Below, piece by piece: positions 42,597 through 51,180 of a stretch of DNA of 64,000 nucleotides. Both the position numbers and the translations under genes were made by a program. Every line of letters begins with the position of its first letter. Positions within the stretch are counted from its first letter, which is position 1. Source of the stretch: Saccharofermentans sp. (GTDB lineage Bacteria; Bacillota; Clostridia; Saccharofermentanales; Saccharofermentanaceae); contig JAILMW010000033.1 of NCBI GenBank assembly GCA_024692235.1, positions 248,001 to 312,000 of the forward strand, written 5' to 3'. The notes under the pieces are model-generated. The model saw nothing but the letters and a program-made list of their open reading frames with translations. It ran no database searches and was not told where the DNA came from.

Positions 42597-42627
42597 AAGG
42601 AACCTCTATGAGGTTCTTTGTTTTTGT
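42597..42627 (+). terminator. Terminator after the ADP-ribosyltransferase
   Basis: AAGGAACCTC (42597-42606) pairs with GAGGTTCTTT (42610-42619) around TAT and is followed by GTTTTTG. Confidence 0.75.
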
Positions 42628-42660
42628 GTTTTGACTATTATTCATGAAAAGAAATACAAC

Positions 42661-42876
42661 ATGTACTTGTCAAGAAACGTCAAATTTCTAGCTTCGAATA
42701 TCAAAAAACCTACATGGGTTGCTAAAGAATTGAAGATATCGCCCAATACGATGTCATTAATAATCAATAAACCTGATTACGATCCGCACTTGTCAATATT
42801 GATCAAATTATCTGAATATTTCGGCGTATCACTCGATGATCTGATCTATAAAGATCTGAGTAAAGTCAATAGATGA
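42661..42876 (+). CDS. Small XRE-family helix-turn-helix protein
   Basis: A 71-residue DNA-binding protein with the Cro/CI fold: WVAKELKISPNTMSLIINKP and YFGVSLDDLIYKDL. The ATG at 42661 has only AAAAGAAA upstream, so translation is probably weak; a TTG at 42631 is an alternative start. It stands between the ADP-ribosyltransferase and the large adhesin gene and may regulate either. An antitoxin role to the transferase is possible, since Res/Xre pairs are known, but this transferase is not of the Res family. Confidence 0.7.
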   Translation: MYLSRNVKFLASNIKKPTWVAKELKISPNTMSLIINKPDYDPHLSILIKLSEYFGVSLDDLIYKDLSKVNR

Positions 42877-42891
42877 AAGGAATAATTGCTT

Positions 42892-42981
42892 ATGTGTAGA
42901 GGAAGAGATCATCCCGAAGACCAATCTATATCTAATGTTAACCAAAGGATCCTGAAAGGGATCCTTTTTAAGTTGAAATAA
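42892..42981 (+). CDS. Possible 29-residue leader peptide before the adhesin gene
   Basis: A short frame starting MCRGRDHPEDQ and ending LFKLK, with AAAGGAA about ten bases upstream. It reads through the hairpin at 42944-42967, so its translation would open that structure. It stops 20 bases before the adhesin start. A similar layout exists at 33043. No homologue is recognised. Confidence 0.3.
   Translation: MCRGRDHPEDQSISNVNQRILKGILFKLK
42944..42970 (+). terminator. Terminator-like leader hairpin before the adhesin
   Basis: AAAGGATCC (42944-42952) pairs perfectly with GGATCCTTT (42959-42967), followed by TT. The adhesin gene starts 32 bases later, so this would act as attenuator or 5' structure rather than gene end. 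Confidence 0.7.
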
Positions 42982-43001
42982 GAAGAAAGGAAGGATCTTT
43001 A

Positions 43002-46000
43002 ATGAAGATTTTCAGAAAAGCAAAAAGGTTTATCGCTGCTATGACCGCAACGGTGGTTACCCTGGCATCGTTAAGCTCCATTGCTAATGCCTGGGGCGGC
43101 GACTGGGGCTTTGACGGTACTATCGCGATGGCTCCGGCTGACAGCAATATTCAGCTGTACACTGACTATAACGGTGCGCGTTACCATGCTAATGCTAAAG
43201 CAGTAGTAGATGGTAGCGGACATTATATTCCTGTGTACTGTATCGAGCAGGGTAGACATCTTGAGAACGGTGAGGGAGCTAACCGTGAACTCTACTACAA
43301 CGATAGCGTAGTCACCGTAGGTGCTATGGCCGGTCATACCGTGAGAGATGCCGTCGGTATCATCTATACAGTCGGTTATAACGGCTATAACGACTGGGGT
43401 GTATACGATATCAACATCTACGGATCAGGAGCTTCCTTGAGCAATGGCAACTATGTTAAGTATGTTGCTACTCAGGCTCTCATCTGGGAGGCTGTAAACA
43501 ATCAGACTTTCCATCATTCTCCTGATCCTAATGACTCTGTTCAGCAGGCTATCAATGAGCTTAGAGCAAGACTTCACGATTATGAGAATCGTAATGATAG
43601 AGTCAGCTGGAATGCTGGAGACATCACTTTATACGATAATCCGACGGATGCTCTGAATAACCCTAACCATCAGACGTCGGTAGCTTGGGACGGAGTAGAT
43701 TATCAGTTCCACTTTGACTACAACTATAGTGGTGAATATAATCCCAGCAACTATAACAATTCAAGCTCCAATACAAGCTATATCACTAGCAGAAACGATT
43801 CTGATTTCACGGTTACTCAAGAGTCTTATGGTCATAAGGTACTGATGTCTTGGGATATTAACTGGGGTTCTTCAACAGAGGCTATATCAGGTGGATATTA
43901 TTACCTTGACGATAACGATGCTAATACCGGATACGGCGTTCAGCTTTGGCGACCATCGGGAGCTGCAGACGATCAGCTTTGTATTTCTGCTACTGCTACT
44001 CGTGAGATTAGATATGCAGCGTTTGAAGCAGTTGATGATCGATTTGAGTATTCTGCAAGCGCTTCTCTAAATACCGTAAAGGTAGACGATCAGGGCAATC
44101 TTGCGAGTGGCGCTACCTTCACCGTATATAATTCAGACGGTTCTGTATTCGGAACTATGAGTGATTCAGCTGATCGTGGCCATTACTCTATAGATATTCC
44201 TAATTCAGTATTTGAAGATGAACGCGGAGTTTATTACGATGAAGACTTAGCCGGAAATCCTATCACAACTCCTATAGAGTGTAGTTTTACTATTGTTGAA
44301 ACTAGTCCGGCAACAAGTGTTAATCTGAATGGTTCTTGGGTTGATGCTACATTTGCCGATAATTCATCTACTACATATTCTGTTACGGTTTCACTTGATC
44401 GTCAGACAGGTGAGATGACCTGGACTGCTTCAGGATCCAATGGTGGTACAGCTGCTCGTAATGCTGCAAGAGATACTACACATGCAGACATCTCTTTCGG
44501 TACATCTGGTGGTAATACCGTAAATGTACCTTATGTAACAGCCGACTATTCATTCCAGATCGCAAAGGTTGATGACCAGAGCAGATCTGCAAGAGGCGCT
44601 GAGTTTACAGTATATAGCGATTCTGCTTGTGCTAATGAAATTGGTACAATGACAGACTCCGGTAATAACGGAATCTATTCTTTTAGCGGTTCTTTCAGCA
44701 ATCAGCTTAGAACAGCAACCGCAAGCCAGACAGTAACTCTTTATGTAAAAGAGACTGTCGCTGCCGATCAGATCCTTAACGGTAACGATTGGGAGGACGT
44801 TACATGTGCTCTCGATGGCACAGTACATACTGTTGTATTTACTTGGAATCCCGCAACAGGCGAGATGACAGGTACTATCGATGCGGATCATTCCGTATCT
44901 TCTACAAGAGCTGCTAATACTCTTTCATCTGATATCTCAGCTGATTGGACAGCTTATCCTATCGTAAATGTTCCTTATGTAAGTGCTGACTATGAGTTCG
45001 AGATCGCTAAGATCGACGATATGGACAGATCTGCAAGAGGAGCAGAATTCACAGTATATAGCGATTCCGCTTGTACTAATGAAATTGGTACAATGACTGA
45101 TACTAGCAACGACGGTATCTATTCCTTTAGTGGTTCTTTCGCTGACGATCTTAGATCCAATGCTGATGATCAGACATTGACACTTTATGTTCGTGAGACA
45201 GTCGCAGCAGATCAGATCCTTTACGATGGTTCCTGGATCGATGTTGAGTGTGAGCTTGATGATACTGTTTATACAGTAGTTATCACATGGAATCCTTCAA
45301 CAGGCGCAATGTCTGCCACCTGGGAAGGTGATAGGGAAGTAACCTCTTCTAGAGATGATTCTTCTTTATCTTCTTCTATTACAGCTGATTGGACAGATGA
45401 GCCTGTAGTGAATGTCGTGCTTACTTCCGGTTCTTTAACTATCGAAAAGCAGGACGATCAGACAGGTGAAGCTCTTACAGGCGCAGTCTTCGGAGTATAT
45501 GTTGACGCAGATCTTAGCGGAACATACGATCCTACAATCGATACTCCTTATGCTCAGCTTAGGGATCCCGACGGAGACGGTAAGTATACTATGACTGATA
45601 TGCCTATTCAGGGTTATATCGTAAGAGAGCTTATTGCTCCTGATGGTTACGAGATCGATCCTAATACTTATGCATTTGAGATCGTTCCTGGCAATCTTGA
45701 CGTAGTTATTGATAACGTTCAGTACACAGTACTTGATACTTCTGCCGGTATCTTCGTTGATGGTAATGCCATCACAGGTACAGAGTTCTTATCGATCAAC
45801 GAGTCTTCTCATATGACAGTATATGCAGAAGAAGCAACATTCGTAGATCACGTTTCTTACAACGGCCTTATCGTTGGACAGACTTATGAATCCGTTGCTA
45901 TCGTTTACGATAAGGCCACAGGTGAGCCTTTGACAGACACGAATGGCAATATCATCACTAATACCGTTATATTCACAGCAACTGAGACAACCGGTGTGAT

Positions 46001-47084
46001 CGAGGTACCTTTGACGATCAATACTATTGCTTGGGAGTCTGGTAAGACCATTGTATGCTTTGAGGATCTTTACAGAGAGACGGCAAATGGTAGAGTTCAT
46101 GTAGGTGTTCACCATGATCTCAACGATGAGAATCAGACAATCACTCCGCCTAGTGGTTCTACAACATTCATGGGAACGGCAACGGGAGATCATGTTGTAC
46201 CAGTTGGAACAACTACTTCTCTTACGGATGTTGTATCCTACGAAGGTCTTGAGGTTGGCAGAGCCTATACCGTGACAGGAACAATTATGGTGAAGAATGG
46301 TTCCGAGGGAACGGAACTTACTGATGCAAACGGTAATGTTGTCACAGCAACAACAACCTTTACTGCTACTACTTCGACCGGAACGGTTGATGTAGTATTT
46401 ACGGATGTTGATACAACATCACTGGTAGGTAAGGAGCTTGTAGCCTTTGAGTCAATCAAGACATCAGGCTTTACAGTTTGGATCCATGCTGATCTTAACG
46501 ATGACAATCAGACGGTAAGAGTTCCCAACATGGGAACCTCGGCAACCGGATCCGATGGATCCACCAAGACGATTGGAGCTGTCGTTGAAGCAACTATCCT
46601 TGATGCTGTTAATTATGAGGGCTTAACACCCGGACAGCAGTATGTTGTATACGGCTCTGTTAATGTTGTAACTACTAATGCTGATGGTTCTGTAACGGCT
46701 ACGTCTCTCAGGATCAACGATCAGGAAGTAACAGCTTCCGCTACATTCACCCCTACTGAATCAGCTGGTACTGTTGTTGTTACATTTACATTTGATGGTT
46801 CAGGCCTTACTGATGGAACAAAGCTTGTAGTATACGAAGAACTCTATATGAAGACTATTACAACCGGTGATAATGGAGAATCAACAACAGAGACTTATAT
46901 CACAGAGCATAAAGATGCTTCGGATTCCAGTCAGACGGTAACGATTACTTCTGTCCCTAAGACCGGTGATGCAAGAACTGCTGTAGGTTATATTGTAGCT
47001 GCAACCGTAGCAATCGGAGTAATAGGATCGGCGGTTATAGCTCTTAAGAAAACTAAGACGGATGAGACAGCTGAAACTAATTAA
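43002..47084 (+). CDS. Thioester-domain and VaFE-repeat surface adhesin
   Basis: A 1360-residue sortase substrate. The signal peptide is about residues 1-29. The thioester domain (about 35-190) has PVYCIEQGR (Cys near 79) and VATQALIWE (Gln near 157), which can form a Cys-Gln thioester for covalent host attachment. Three prealbumin-like repeats follow (about 360-800), two nearly identical (EFTVYSDSAC twice), then a SpaA-like domain with GAVFGVYVDAD. Three T-Q ester VaFE domains end the ectodomain (IVCFEDLY, LVAFESIK, LVVYEELY). The C-terminus has VPKTGD, a membrane helix and a basic tail. AAAGGAAGG precedes the ATG. A sortase gene lies just downstream. Confidence 0.9.
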   Translation: MKIFRKAKRFIAAMTATVVTLASLSSIANAWGGDWGFDGTIAMAPADSNIQLYTDYNGARYHANAKAVVDGSGHYIPVYCIEQGRHLENGEGANRELYYNDSVVTVGAMAGHTVRDAVGIIYTVGYNGYNDWGVYDINIYGSGASLSNGNYVKYVATQALIWEAVNNQTFHHSPDPNDSVQQAINELRARLHDYENRNDRVSWNAGDITLYDNPTDALNNPNHQTSVAWDGVDYQFHFDYNYSGEYNPSNYNNSSSNTSYITSRNDSDFTVTQESYGHKVLMSWDINWGSSTEAISGGYYYLDDNDANTGYGVQLWRPSGAADDQLCISATATREIRYAAFEAVDDRFEYSASASLNTVKVDDQGNLASGATFTVYNSDGSVFGTMSDSADRGHYSIDIPNSVFEDERGVYYDEDLAGNPITTPIECSFTIVETSPATSVNLNGSWVDATFADNSSTTYSVTVSLDRQTGEMTWTASGSNGGTAARNAARDTTHADISFGTSGGNTVNVPYVTADYSFQIAKVDDQSRSARGAEFTVYSDSACANEIGTMTDSGNNGIYSFSGSFSNQLRTATASQTVTLYVKETVAADQILNGNDWEDVTCALDGTVHTVVFTWNPATGEMTGTIDADHSVSSTRAANTLSSDISADWTAYPIVNVPYVSADYEFEIAKIDDMDRSARGAEFTVYSDSACTNEIGTMTDTSNDGIYSFSGSFADDLRSNADDQTLTLYVRETVAADQILYDGSWIDVECELDDTVYTVVITWNPSTGAMSATWEGDREVTSSRDDSSLSSSITADWTDEPVVNVVLTSGSLTIEKQDDQTGEALTGAVFGVYVDADLSGTYDPTIDTPYAQLRDPDGDGKYTMTDMPIQGYIVRELIAPDGYEIDPNTYAFEIVPGNLDVVIDNVQYTVLDTSAGIFVDGNAITGTEFLSINESSHMTVYAEEATFVDHVSYNGLIVGQTYESVAIVYDKATGEPLTDTNGNIITNTVIFTATETTGVIEVPLTINTIAWESGKTIVCFEDLYRETANGRVHVGVHHDLNDENQTITPPSGSTTFMGTATGDHVVPVGTTTSLTDVVSYEGLEVGRAYTVTGTIMVKNGSEGTELTDANGNVVTATTTFTATTSTGTVDVVFTDVDTTSLVGKELVAFESIKTSGFTVWIHADLNDDNQTVRVPNMGTSATGSDGSTKTIGAVVEATILDAVNYEGLTPGQQYVVYGSVNVVTTNADGSVTATSLRINDQEVTASATFTPTESAGTVVVTFTFDGSGLTDGTKLVVYEELYMKTITTGDNGESTTETYITEHKDASDSSQTVTITSVPKTGDARTAVGYIVAATVAIGVIGSAVIALKKTKTDETAETN

Positions 47085-47202
47085 GCGTGATACAATGAAA
47101 AAACTTGAGGCATGCAAGGGAAGGTAATAACTTAATATTTACCTGTTTTATAGTCAATTTGCAGCCTTCCCTGGCTGCCGAAATCATATTCAACGCTGAT
47201 AG

Positions 47203-47233
47203 TGCTCACAGGCTTAGGTTTGTGGGCATTTTT
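47203..47233 (+). terminator. Terminator after the adhesin gene
   Basis: TGCTCACA (47203-47210) pairs with TGTGGGCA (47221-47228), then TTTTT. The rest of the 154-base gap contains the inverted AGGGAAGG/CCTTCCCT pair, more widely spaced. Confidence 0.65.
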
Positions 47234-47238
47234 GAGCG

Positions 47239-47532
47239 GTGAAAAATTGGAGGTGTATACTTTGGATAAAAAAGGAAAATGTGATATTCATAACCGAGAA
47301 CGATGTGTTAGGTGCAAATAAGCCCATATATCACATTGACCGGTATGTCGGAGAATGTAATGTCTCCTTCGATGACGGCGAATATATCATATATGTGAAC
47401 GGAGCATTGAAGACGAAGGAAACGGAATTAGGACAGCTTATGAGTGATTTCTTCTGCACAGACGCAAAGGATTTTCACTATAAGGCACTGTCTGAGAAGG
47501 TCAGAGAGCTTGCCGGCGAGAAGACGGCATAA
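47239..47532 (+). pseudogene. C-terminal remnant of a PD-(D/E)XK nuclease-family transposase (Rpn type)
   Basis: Ninety-seven residues resemble the C-terminal end of Rpn/PD-(D/E)XK recombination nucleases: FITENDVLGANKPIYHIDRY, IIYVNGALKTKETELGQLM and DFHYKALSEKVRELAGE are close to their usual ending. The catalytic N-terminal domain is absent, so this is a 5'-truncated remnant or a re-used small gene. The start is unclear: GTG at 47239, or a GTG after AAAGGAAAAT. It marks a past insertion between the adhesin and the sortase. Confidence 0.55.
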
Positions 47533-47572
47533 ACAGATAATTAGTTGCCATACAATGAATAGAAGGATCTCA

Positions 47573-47600
47573 GAAATGAGGTCCTTTTATTGTGGGAGAA
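47573..47600 (+). repeat. GAAA-loop leader hairpin before the sortase (pairs with 61383 copy)
   Basis: AAGGATCTCA (47573-47582) pairs with TGAGGTCCTT (47587-47596) around GAAA, followed by TT. A TACAAT box lies at 47560-47565, so the hairpin would be at the very 5' end of the mRNA. A homologous hairpin precedes the CHAP gene at 61383. Confidence 0.7.
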
Positions 47601-47603
47601 AAT

Positions 47604-48380
47604 ATGAAAAGAAGAACAATTCTTAAATTGATTATTGTACTGTCGATCATTATTTTGATATTCTGCGGTGCAAAGATCATCTCTCTTAATCGAGAAGAGT
47701 ATATGAATAAACAAGGATATGACAAGCTTCAGGTGCTTCGTTCTGATACGATTGTCCCAGATTCAATTATCATAGATCTCGATTACGATGGTGATAATGA
47801 TATGGATCCTGTAAGAGAATATCTGATGGATCTATATAACATTAATCACGATTTCAGAGGCTGGCTTAATATTTCGGATACTACAATCGATTTTCCAATT
47901 GTACAAGGATGGCCTGAAGATCCTGAGCACTATCTCCATTACGATTTCTATAATGCTCCTAATACTTTTGGGTGTCCCTTTATAGCTGCAGGAGATACGA
48001 TAGAAGCTGATAACATCGTTATATATGGTCATCACTTTAGAAACGGTAATATGTTCGCTCCGCTCGATAACTATCTGGATCAGACCTGGGCGGATGATCA
48101 TCGATACATCACGTTAGAAGCACTGGATAAAACTCATACATATCAGGTATTTTGTGTGTTTCGAATGGAAGTTGTTGACAGACCGTTTCATTGGGACTCC
48201 TCTTTTCTTTTTCCTGAAGAGGATGATTTCAATGATTTTATTGCAAATTGTAACCGGTATAACGAGATTGAGACAGATTTTGTCCCTGAATATGGTGATA
48301 ACTTCATAACCCTGGTGACATGTAATTACAGTTATTCCAATGGAAGACTAGTAATAATTGCATGTGAATACGTAACTTAA
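47604..48380 (+). CDS. Class B-like sortase
   Basis: A 258-residue membrane transpeptidase. One N-terminal helix (about residues 8-26) anchors it; the catalytic domain has YGHHFRNGNMFAPL (catalytic His) and FITLVTCNYSYSNGRLVIIA (Cys and Arg), the class B pattern. It probably attaches the VPKTG adhesin encoded upstream, or its ester-domain fibres, to the wall. The ATG at 47604 follows GGGAGAAA. Confidence 0.88.
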   Translation: MKRRTILKLIIVLSIIILIFCGAKIISLNREEYMNKQGYDKLQVLRSDTIVPDSIIIDLDYDGDNDMDPVREYLMDLYNINHDFRGWLNISDTTIDFPIVQGWPEDPEHYLHYDFYNAPNTFGCPFIAAGDTIEADNIVIYGHHFRNGNMFAPLDNYLDQTWADDHRYITLEALDKTHTYQVFCVFRMEVVDRPFHWDSSFLFPEEDDFNDFIANCNRYNEIETDFVPEYGDNFITLVTCNYSYSNGRLVIIACEYVT

Positions 48381-48411
48381 GCAATTCAATAATAAGTAAA
48401 ACTATTCAAAT

Positions 48412-48444
48412 AAAGCGTTTCTGGAGAAAGGAAGCGCTTTTTTT
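48412..48444 (+). terminator. Terminator between sortase and replication gene
   Basis: AAAGCGTTTC (48412-48421) pairs with GAAGCGCTTT (48431-48440), then TTTTG. The next gene starts at 48472. Confidence 0.75.
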
Positions 48445-48471
48445 GTGCCAAGAAAAAAGGAGAATCGAACA

Positions 48472-49560
48472 ATGGCAAAGTTTACTAATCTAACACTTCA
48501 CAGAAACTTTACGACGGTATCTAATGCGTTCCTGCAGGATAAGAATCTTGATATAGCATCACGAGGTCTTCTTATGACGATATTATCTCTTCCGGAATAC
48601 CAAAGAAACGGTGAACCATGGAACTTTTCAACGATAGGTCTGGCTTCTATCCTTCCTGATGGAAAGGCCAAGGTTGCTACAGCACTCAAGAAGTTAGAAG
48701 AGTGTGGTTACCTTTGGCGAAGACGTATTTATGTTGCTGGTAAGGTTGCAGATTGGGAATATATCTTTAATGATGAAGTCATGCCGGAAGCATTAGAAGC
48801 ATATAGATTGAAGCTGGAAAAGGCAGCTGCTAAATCGTCAAAGAGAGAAAAGCAGCCCAAAGATATCAAGAGAAAGAAGAGTCTCGAAATGCCTGAAAAC
48901 ATTGAATTAGACCTAGAACCCGAAAATCGGGTTCTAGTAGATAATCCCCCCAAAAAGCTAGAACCCGAAAACCTAGAACTTGAAAACCTAGATCTTGAAA
49001 ATCGGGTTCTAGAACTAATAAAAGAACATAAAGATAAAATACATAAATATAAATATAAAGAAGAAGTTAGTGCTAATCTTAAAGAGAGTAAGGAAGAACA
49101 AACTTCTCCCCGAACTCCTTCTTCGAAGCTTCAATTGATTCATGTTGTGTGTAAGATCTTTAACAACATTCCTTCAAGGCTTAATGGAATAGAGATGGGG
49201 CTTATAGATAATTGGGAGCGTATGGGAGTTACCCCTGATCTTGTTCAGCTTGCAGCTGAAGATTGTCTATACATCCCCGGATTTACGATTAAGCATTTGA
49301 ATAAGACGATTGAGGAATGGATGAGAGCAGATGTTACAGATGTAGAGAGCGCAAAAGCTTATATAGAAGAACGACATCAGGAAAACCTTAAGAAAAAGAG
49401 ATCCAGATATCGTAATTCACGGAATGACAACCTTTGGAAGTCCGGGAAAGATGCAGGCATAGCATGGCAAGAGAGGGACGTGAAACAAATTGATAACGAG
49501 GATACTGCTGGCGAAGTGGATCCTATGATAGATGAAGCAATATTTGAATTATTTGGATGA
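48472..49560 (+). CDS. Replication initiator-like protein with winged-helix N-terminus
   Basis: A 362-residue protein. The N-terminal winged helix (about residues 1-105) reads FTTVSNAFLQDKNLDIASRG, then ALKKLEECGYLWRRR, as in RepA/DnaD-type initiators of clostridial mobile elements. A linker (about 140-185) consists of LEPEN/LELEN repeats encoded by an iteron-like DNA array. The C-terminal part (about 215-300) has a DnaD-like helical domain. It would start replication of the excised circle. AAAAGGAGAA precedes the ATG at 48472. The end reads DPMIDEAIFELFG. Confidence 0.72.
   Translation: MAKFTNLTLHRNFTTVSNAFLQDKNLDIASRGLLMTILSLPEYQRNGEPWNFSTIGLASILPDGKAKVATALKKLEECGYLWRRRIYVAGKVADWEYIFNDEVMPEALEAYRLKLEKAAAKSSKREKQPKDIKRKKSLEMPENIELDLEPENRVLVDNPPKKLEPENLELENLDLENRVLELIKEHKDKIHKYKYKEEVSANLKESKEEQTSPRTPSSKLQLIHVVCKIFNNIPSRLNGIEMGLIDNWERMGVTPDLVQLAAEDCLYIPGFTIKHLNKTIEEWMRADVTDVESAKAYIEERHQENLKKKRSRYRNSRNDNLWKSGKDAGIAWQERDVKQIDNEDTAGEVDPMIDEAIFELFG
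48913..49080. repeat. Iteron-like array and AT-rich stretch inside the initiator gene (candidate oriV)
   Basis: CTAGAACCCGAAAA occurs at 48913 and 48958, with CTAGAACTTGAAAA at 48973 and CTAGATCTTGAAAA at 48988. The inverted form TCGGGTTCTAG lies at 48927 and 49002. The last three direct copies are 15 bases apart. Directly after it, 49013-49080 is almost all A and T. Origins within the rep gene are known in RepA_N plasmids and phage lambda. Confidence 0.5.
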
Positions 49561-49570
49561 GGTGAAACGT

Positions 49571-50125
49571 ATGTTTAGATTGTTTGCTTACAAAGAATCC
49601 CCTAAGTACAAAAAACTTAAGACTATCGGCTATATCTTTGATATCAGCCTAACAGCATTTATTCTGGTCGGTATTATCTTCCTGGCGATTAGACATCCCA
49701 AAGAAGATAAACCTGAAGTCCCTGAAGGAATGGTAGAGGCAGAATTCGTCCGAGTAGTTGATGGTGATACCATTGTCGTTATTTATGAGGACGAAGAAAC
49801 AACTGTACGTCTTATTGGCATAGATGCTCCTGAAAGTGTTAATCCGAATCCTGAAAGGAATACTCCTGAAGGAGAAGAAGCTGCGGAGTTTGTAACAAGG
49901 CTGATGTCAAATACTAAGATCGTATATCTTGAGTTCGATCAGGAGCTTTATGATACGTATGACAGACTCCTGGCATATGTCTATTACTATGAGGATGCAG
50001 ATCTCATAATGCTCAACATGAGAATCCTTAAAGAGGGCTATGCTGAGCCAATGATTGTTTTGCCTAATTTAAAATATGCTCAAACGTTCGTGGATTTAGG
50101 GAAAGAGAACGCGGAGGATGATTGA
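49571..50125 (+). CDS. Membrane-anchored thermonuclease-like nuclease
   Basis: A 184-residue protein with one N-terminal membrane helix (about residues 22-42) and a staphylococcal-nuclease domain. The domain has VVDGDTIVV, VRLIGIDAPES (first catalytic Arg) and TYDRLLAYVYY (second Arg). The nuclease part would face the outside. GAGGTG precedes the ATG at 49571; a longer frame from 49532 overlaps the initiator gene. It overlaps the following ParB-like gene by one base. Confidence 0.82.
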   Translation: MFRLFAYKESPKYKKLKTIGYIFDISLTAFILVGIIFLAIRHPKEDKPEVPEGMVEAEFVRVVDGDTIVVIYEDEETTVRLIGIDAPESVNPNPERNTPEGEEAAEFVTRLMSNTKIVYLEFDQELYDTYDRLLAYVYYYEDADLIMLNMRILKEGYAEPMIVLPNLKYAQTFVDLGKENAEDD

Positions 50126-51132
50126 TGACTGAGTATAACGAATACATCACCGCAAGTGAGTATGATGAAATAATGCGGTCATATGCTGTGAATCAGATTG
50201 AAGAACAGTGTGAGACGGCGCTACCTCAACCTGATAACGCAGTAACCCAGATCTCTGTAGTTAAGCTTATCGTTGATAAGAACTATCCCTGGAAGCTACA
50301 GGAAGAAAGCGAAGAATACCAAGGTATCCTTGATTCGATTTCCGAAATCGGTATCATAACACCTTTGATCGTAGTTCCTGCGGAAGATGATAAATACCGT
50401 ATCGTATCCGGCAGGAGAAGATATAAGATCGCCGAGGATATAGGAATCGTCGATGTTCCTTGTATTGTTCTGCAGATCAATGACGAGTATCTGATCCAGA
50501 AGATTAGGAACGACAGCAATCTGAAAACGAGGCAGCATAATCTGCCAAGCGAGCTTGCCAAGGCTTATAAGCTGGAGCTGGACTCATACTCTAGACAAGG
50601 AAAACGAAATGATCTTATTGATGAAGTAACTTCGGCTCCAGCGGGACCGAAGTTACTTAATGTCCGATCTAATGAGATCGTCGCTTCCAAATACGGTGAG
50701 AGTATAGCTCAGATTAAACGTTATATCAGGCTTAATAAGCTTATCCCGGATCTATTGAATCTTGTTGATACCAATAAAATGAGCCTTAGGACTGCTGCGG
50801 ATTATGTTGTGAGATTAACTTCGGAGAATCAAGTGTTCTTATTCTCATGTTGGCAGAAGGTAGGGCGTAAGATCAAGCAAGATAGAGTTGTGGCGGTATT
50901 AAGAGCTCAAGATAAAGCTAAGAAGGAAGAGCGAATCCTTACGGAAGAAGAGGTGTTTGAAGCATATATGAATATTCTTCCGGATAAGGAAAATACTAAT
51001 GCTGATCAGATTCAGATTCCGGTAAAAAAGATCGAGAAGTTTTTTCCGCCTTGGTGTAAGAGGGATGTAGATCGGATTAATTTTCTGATGGATGCCTTGA
51101 ATTATTATAGTTTAAGCATTTCGGAAGATTAG
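50125..51132 (+). CDS. ParB-like partition protein 2
   Basis: A 335-residue paralogue of the protein at 32042-32965. It shares the ParB domain (ISEIGIITPLIVV, YRIVSGRRRY, QKIRNDSNLKTRQ) and the helix-turn-helix region with RYIRLNKLIPDLL. No ParA gene is next to it. GGAGG lies eight bases before the ATG. It may bind a different site, for example near the candidate oriV just upstream. A hairpin inside its coding sequence sits at the place matching that of the first parB-like gene. Confidence 0.83.
   Translation: MTEYNEYITASEYDEIMRSYAVNQIEEQCETALPQPDNAVTQISVVKLIVDKNYPWKLQEESEEYQGILDSISEIGIITPLIVVPAEDDKYRIVSGRRRYKIAEDIGIVDVPCIVLQINDEYLIQKIRNDSNLKTRQHNLPSELAKAYKLELDSYSRQGKRNDLIDEVTSAPAGPKLLNVRSNEIVASKYGESIAQIKRYIRLNKLIPDLLNLVDTNKMSLRTAADYVVRLTSENQVFLFSCWQKVGRKIKQDRVVAVLRAQDKAKKEERILTEEEVFEAYMNILPDKENTNADQIQIPVKKIEKFFPPWCKRDVDRINFLMDALNYYSLSISED
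50624..50658. repeat. Hairpin inside the second parB-like gene
   Basis: AAGTAACTTCGG (50624-50635) pairs perfectly with CCGAAGTTACTT (50647-50658), with a short inner stem between them. It occupies the interdomain position that holds the palindrome in the first parB-like gene. Confidence 0.75.
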
Positions 51133-51180
51133 GAATGATCTAGAAATTTAATTCAATACCAAATTACAATTCAGGTAATT

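Noticed and set aside
42004..42876. Res/Xre toxin-antitoxin pair
   Set aside because: The transferase has the R-STS-ExE pattern, not the Res fold signature, and the gene order with a terminator between them differs from typical pairs; kept only as an open possibility.
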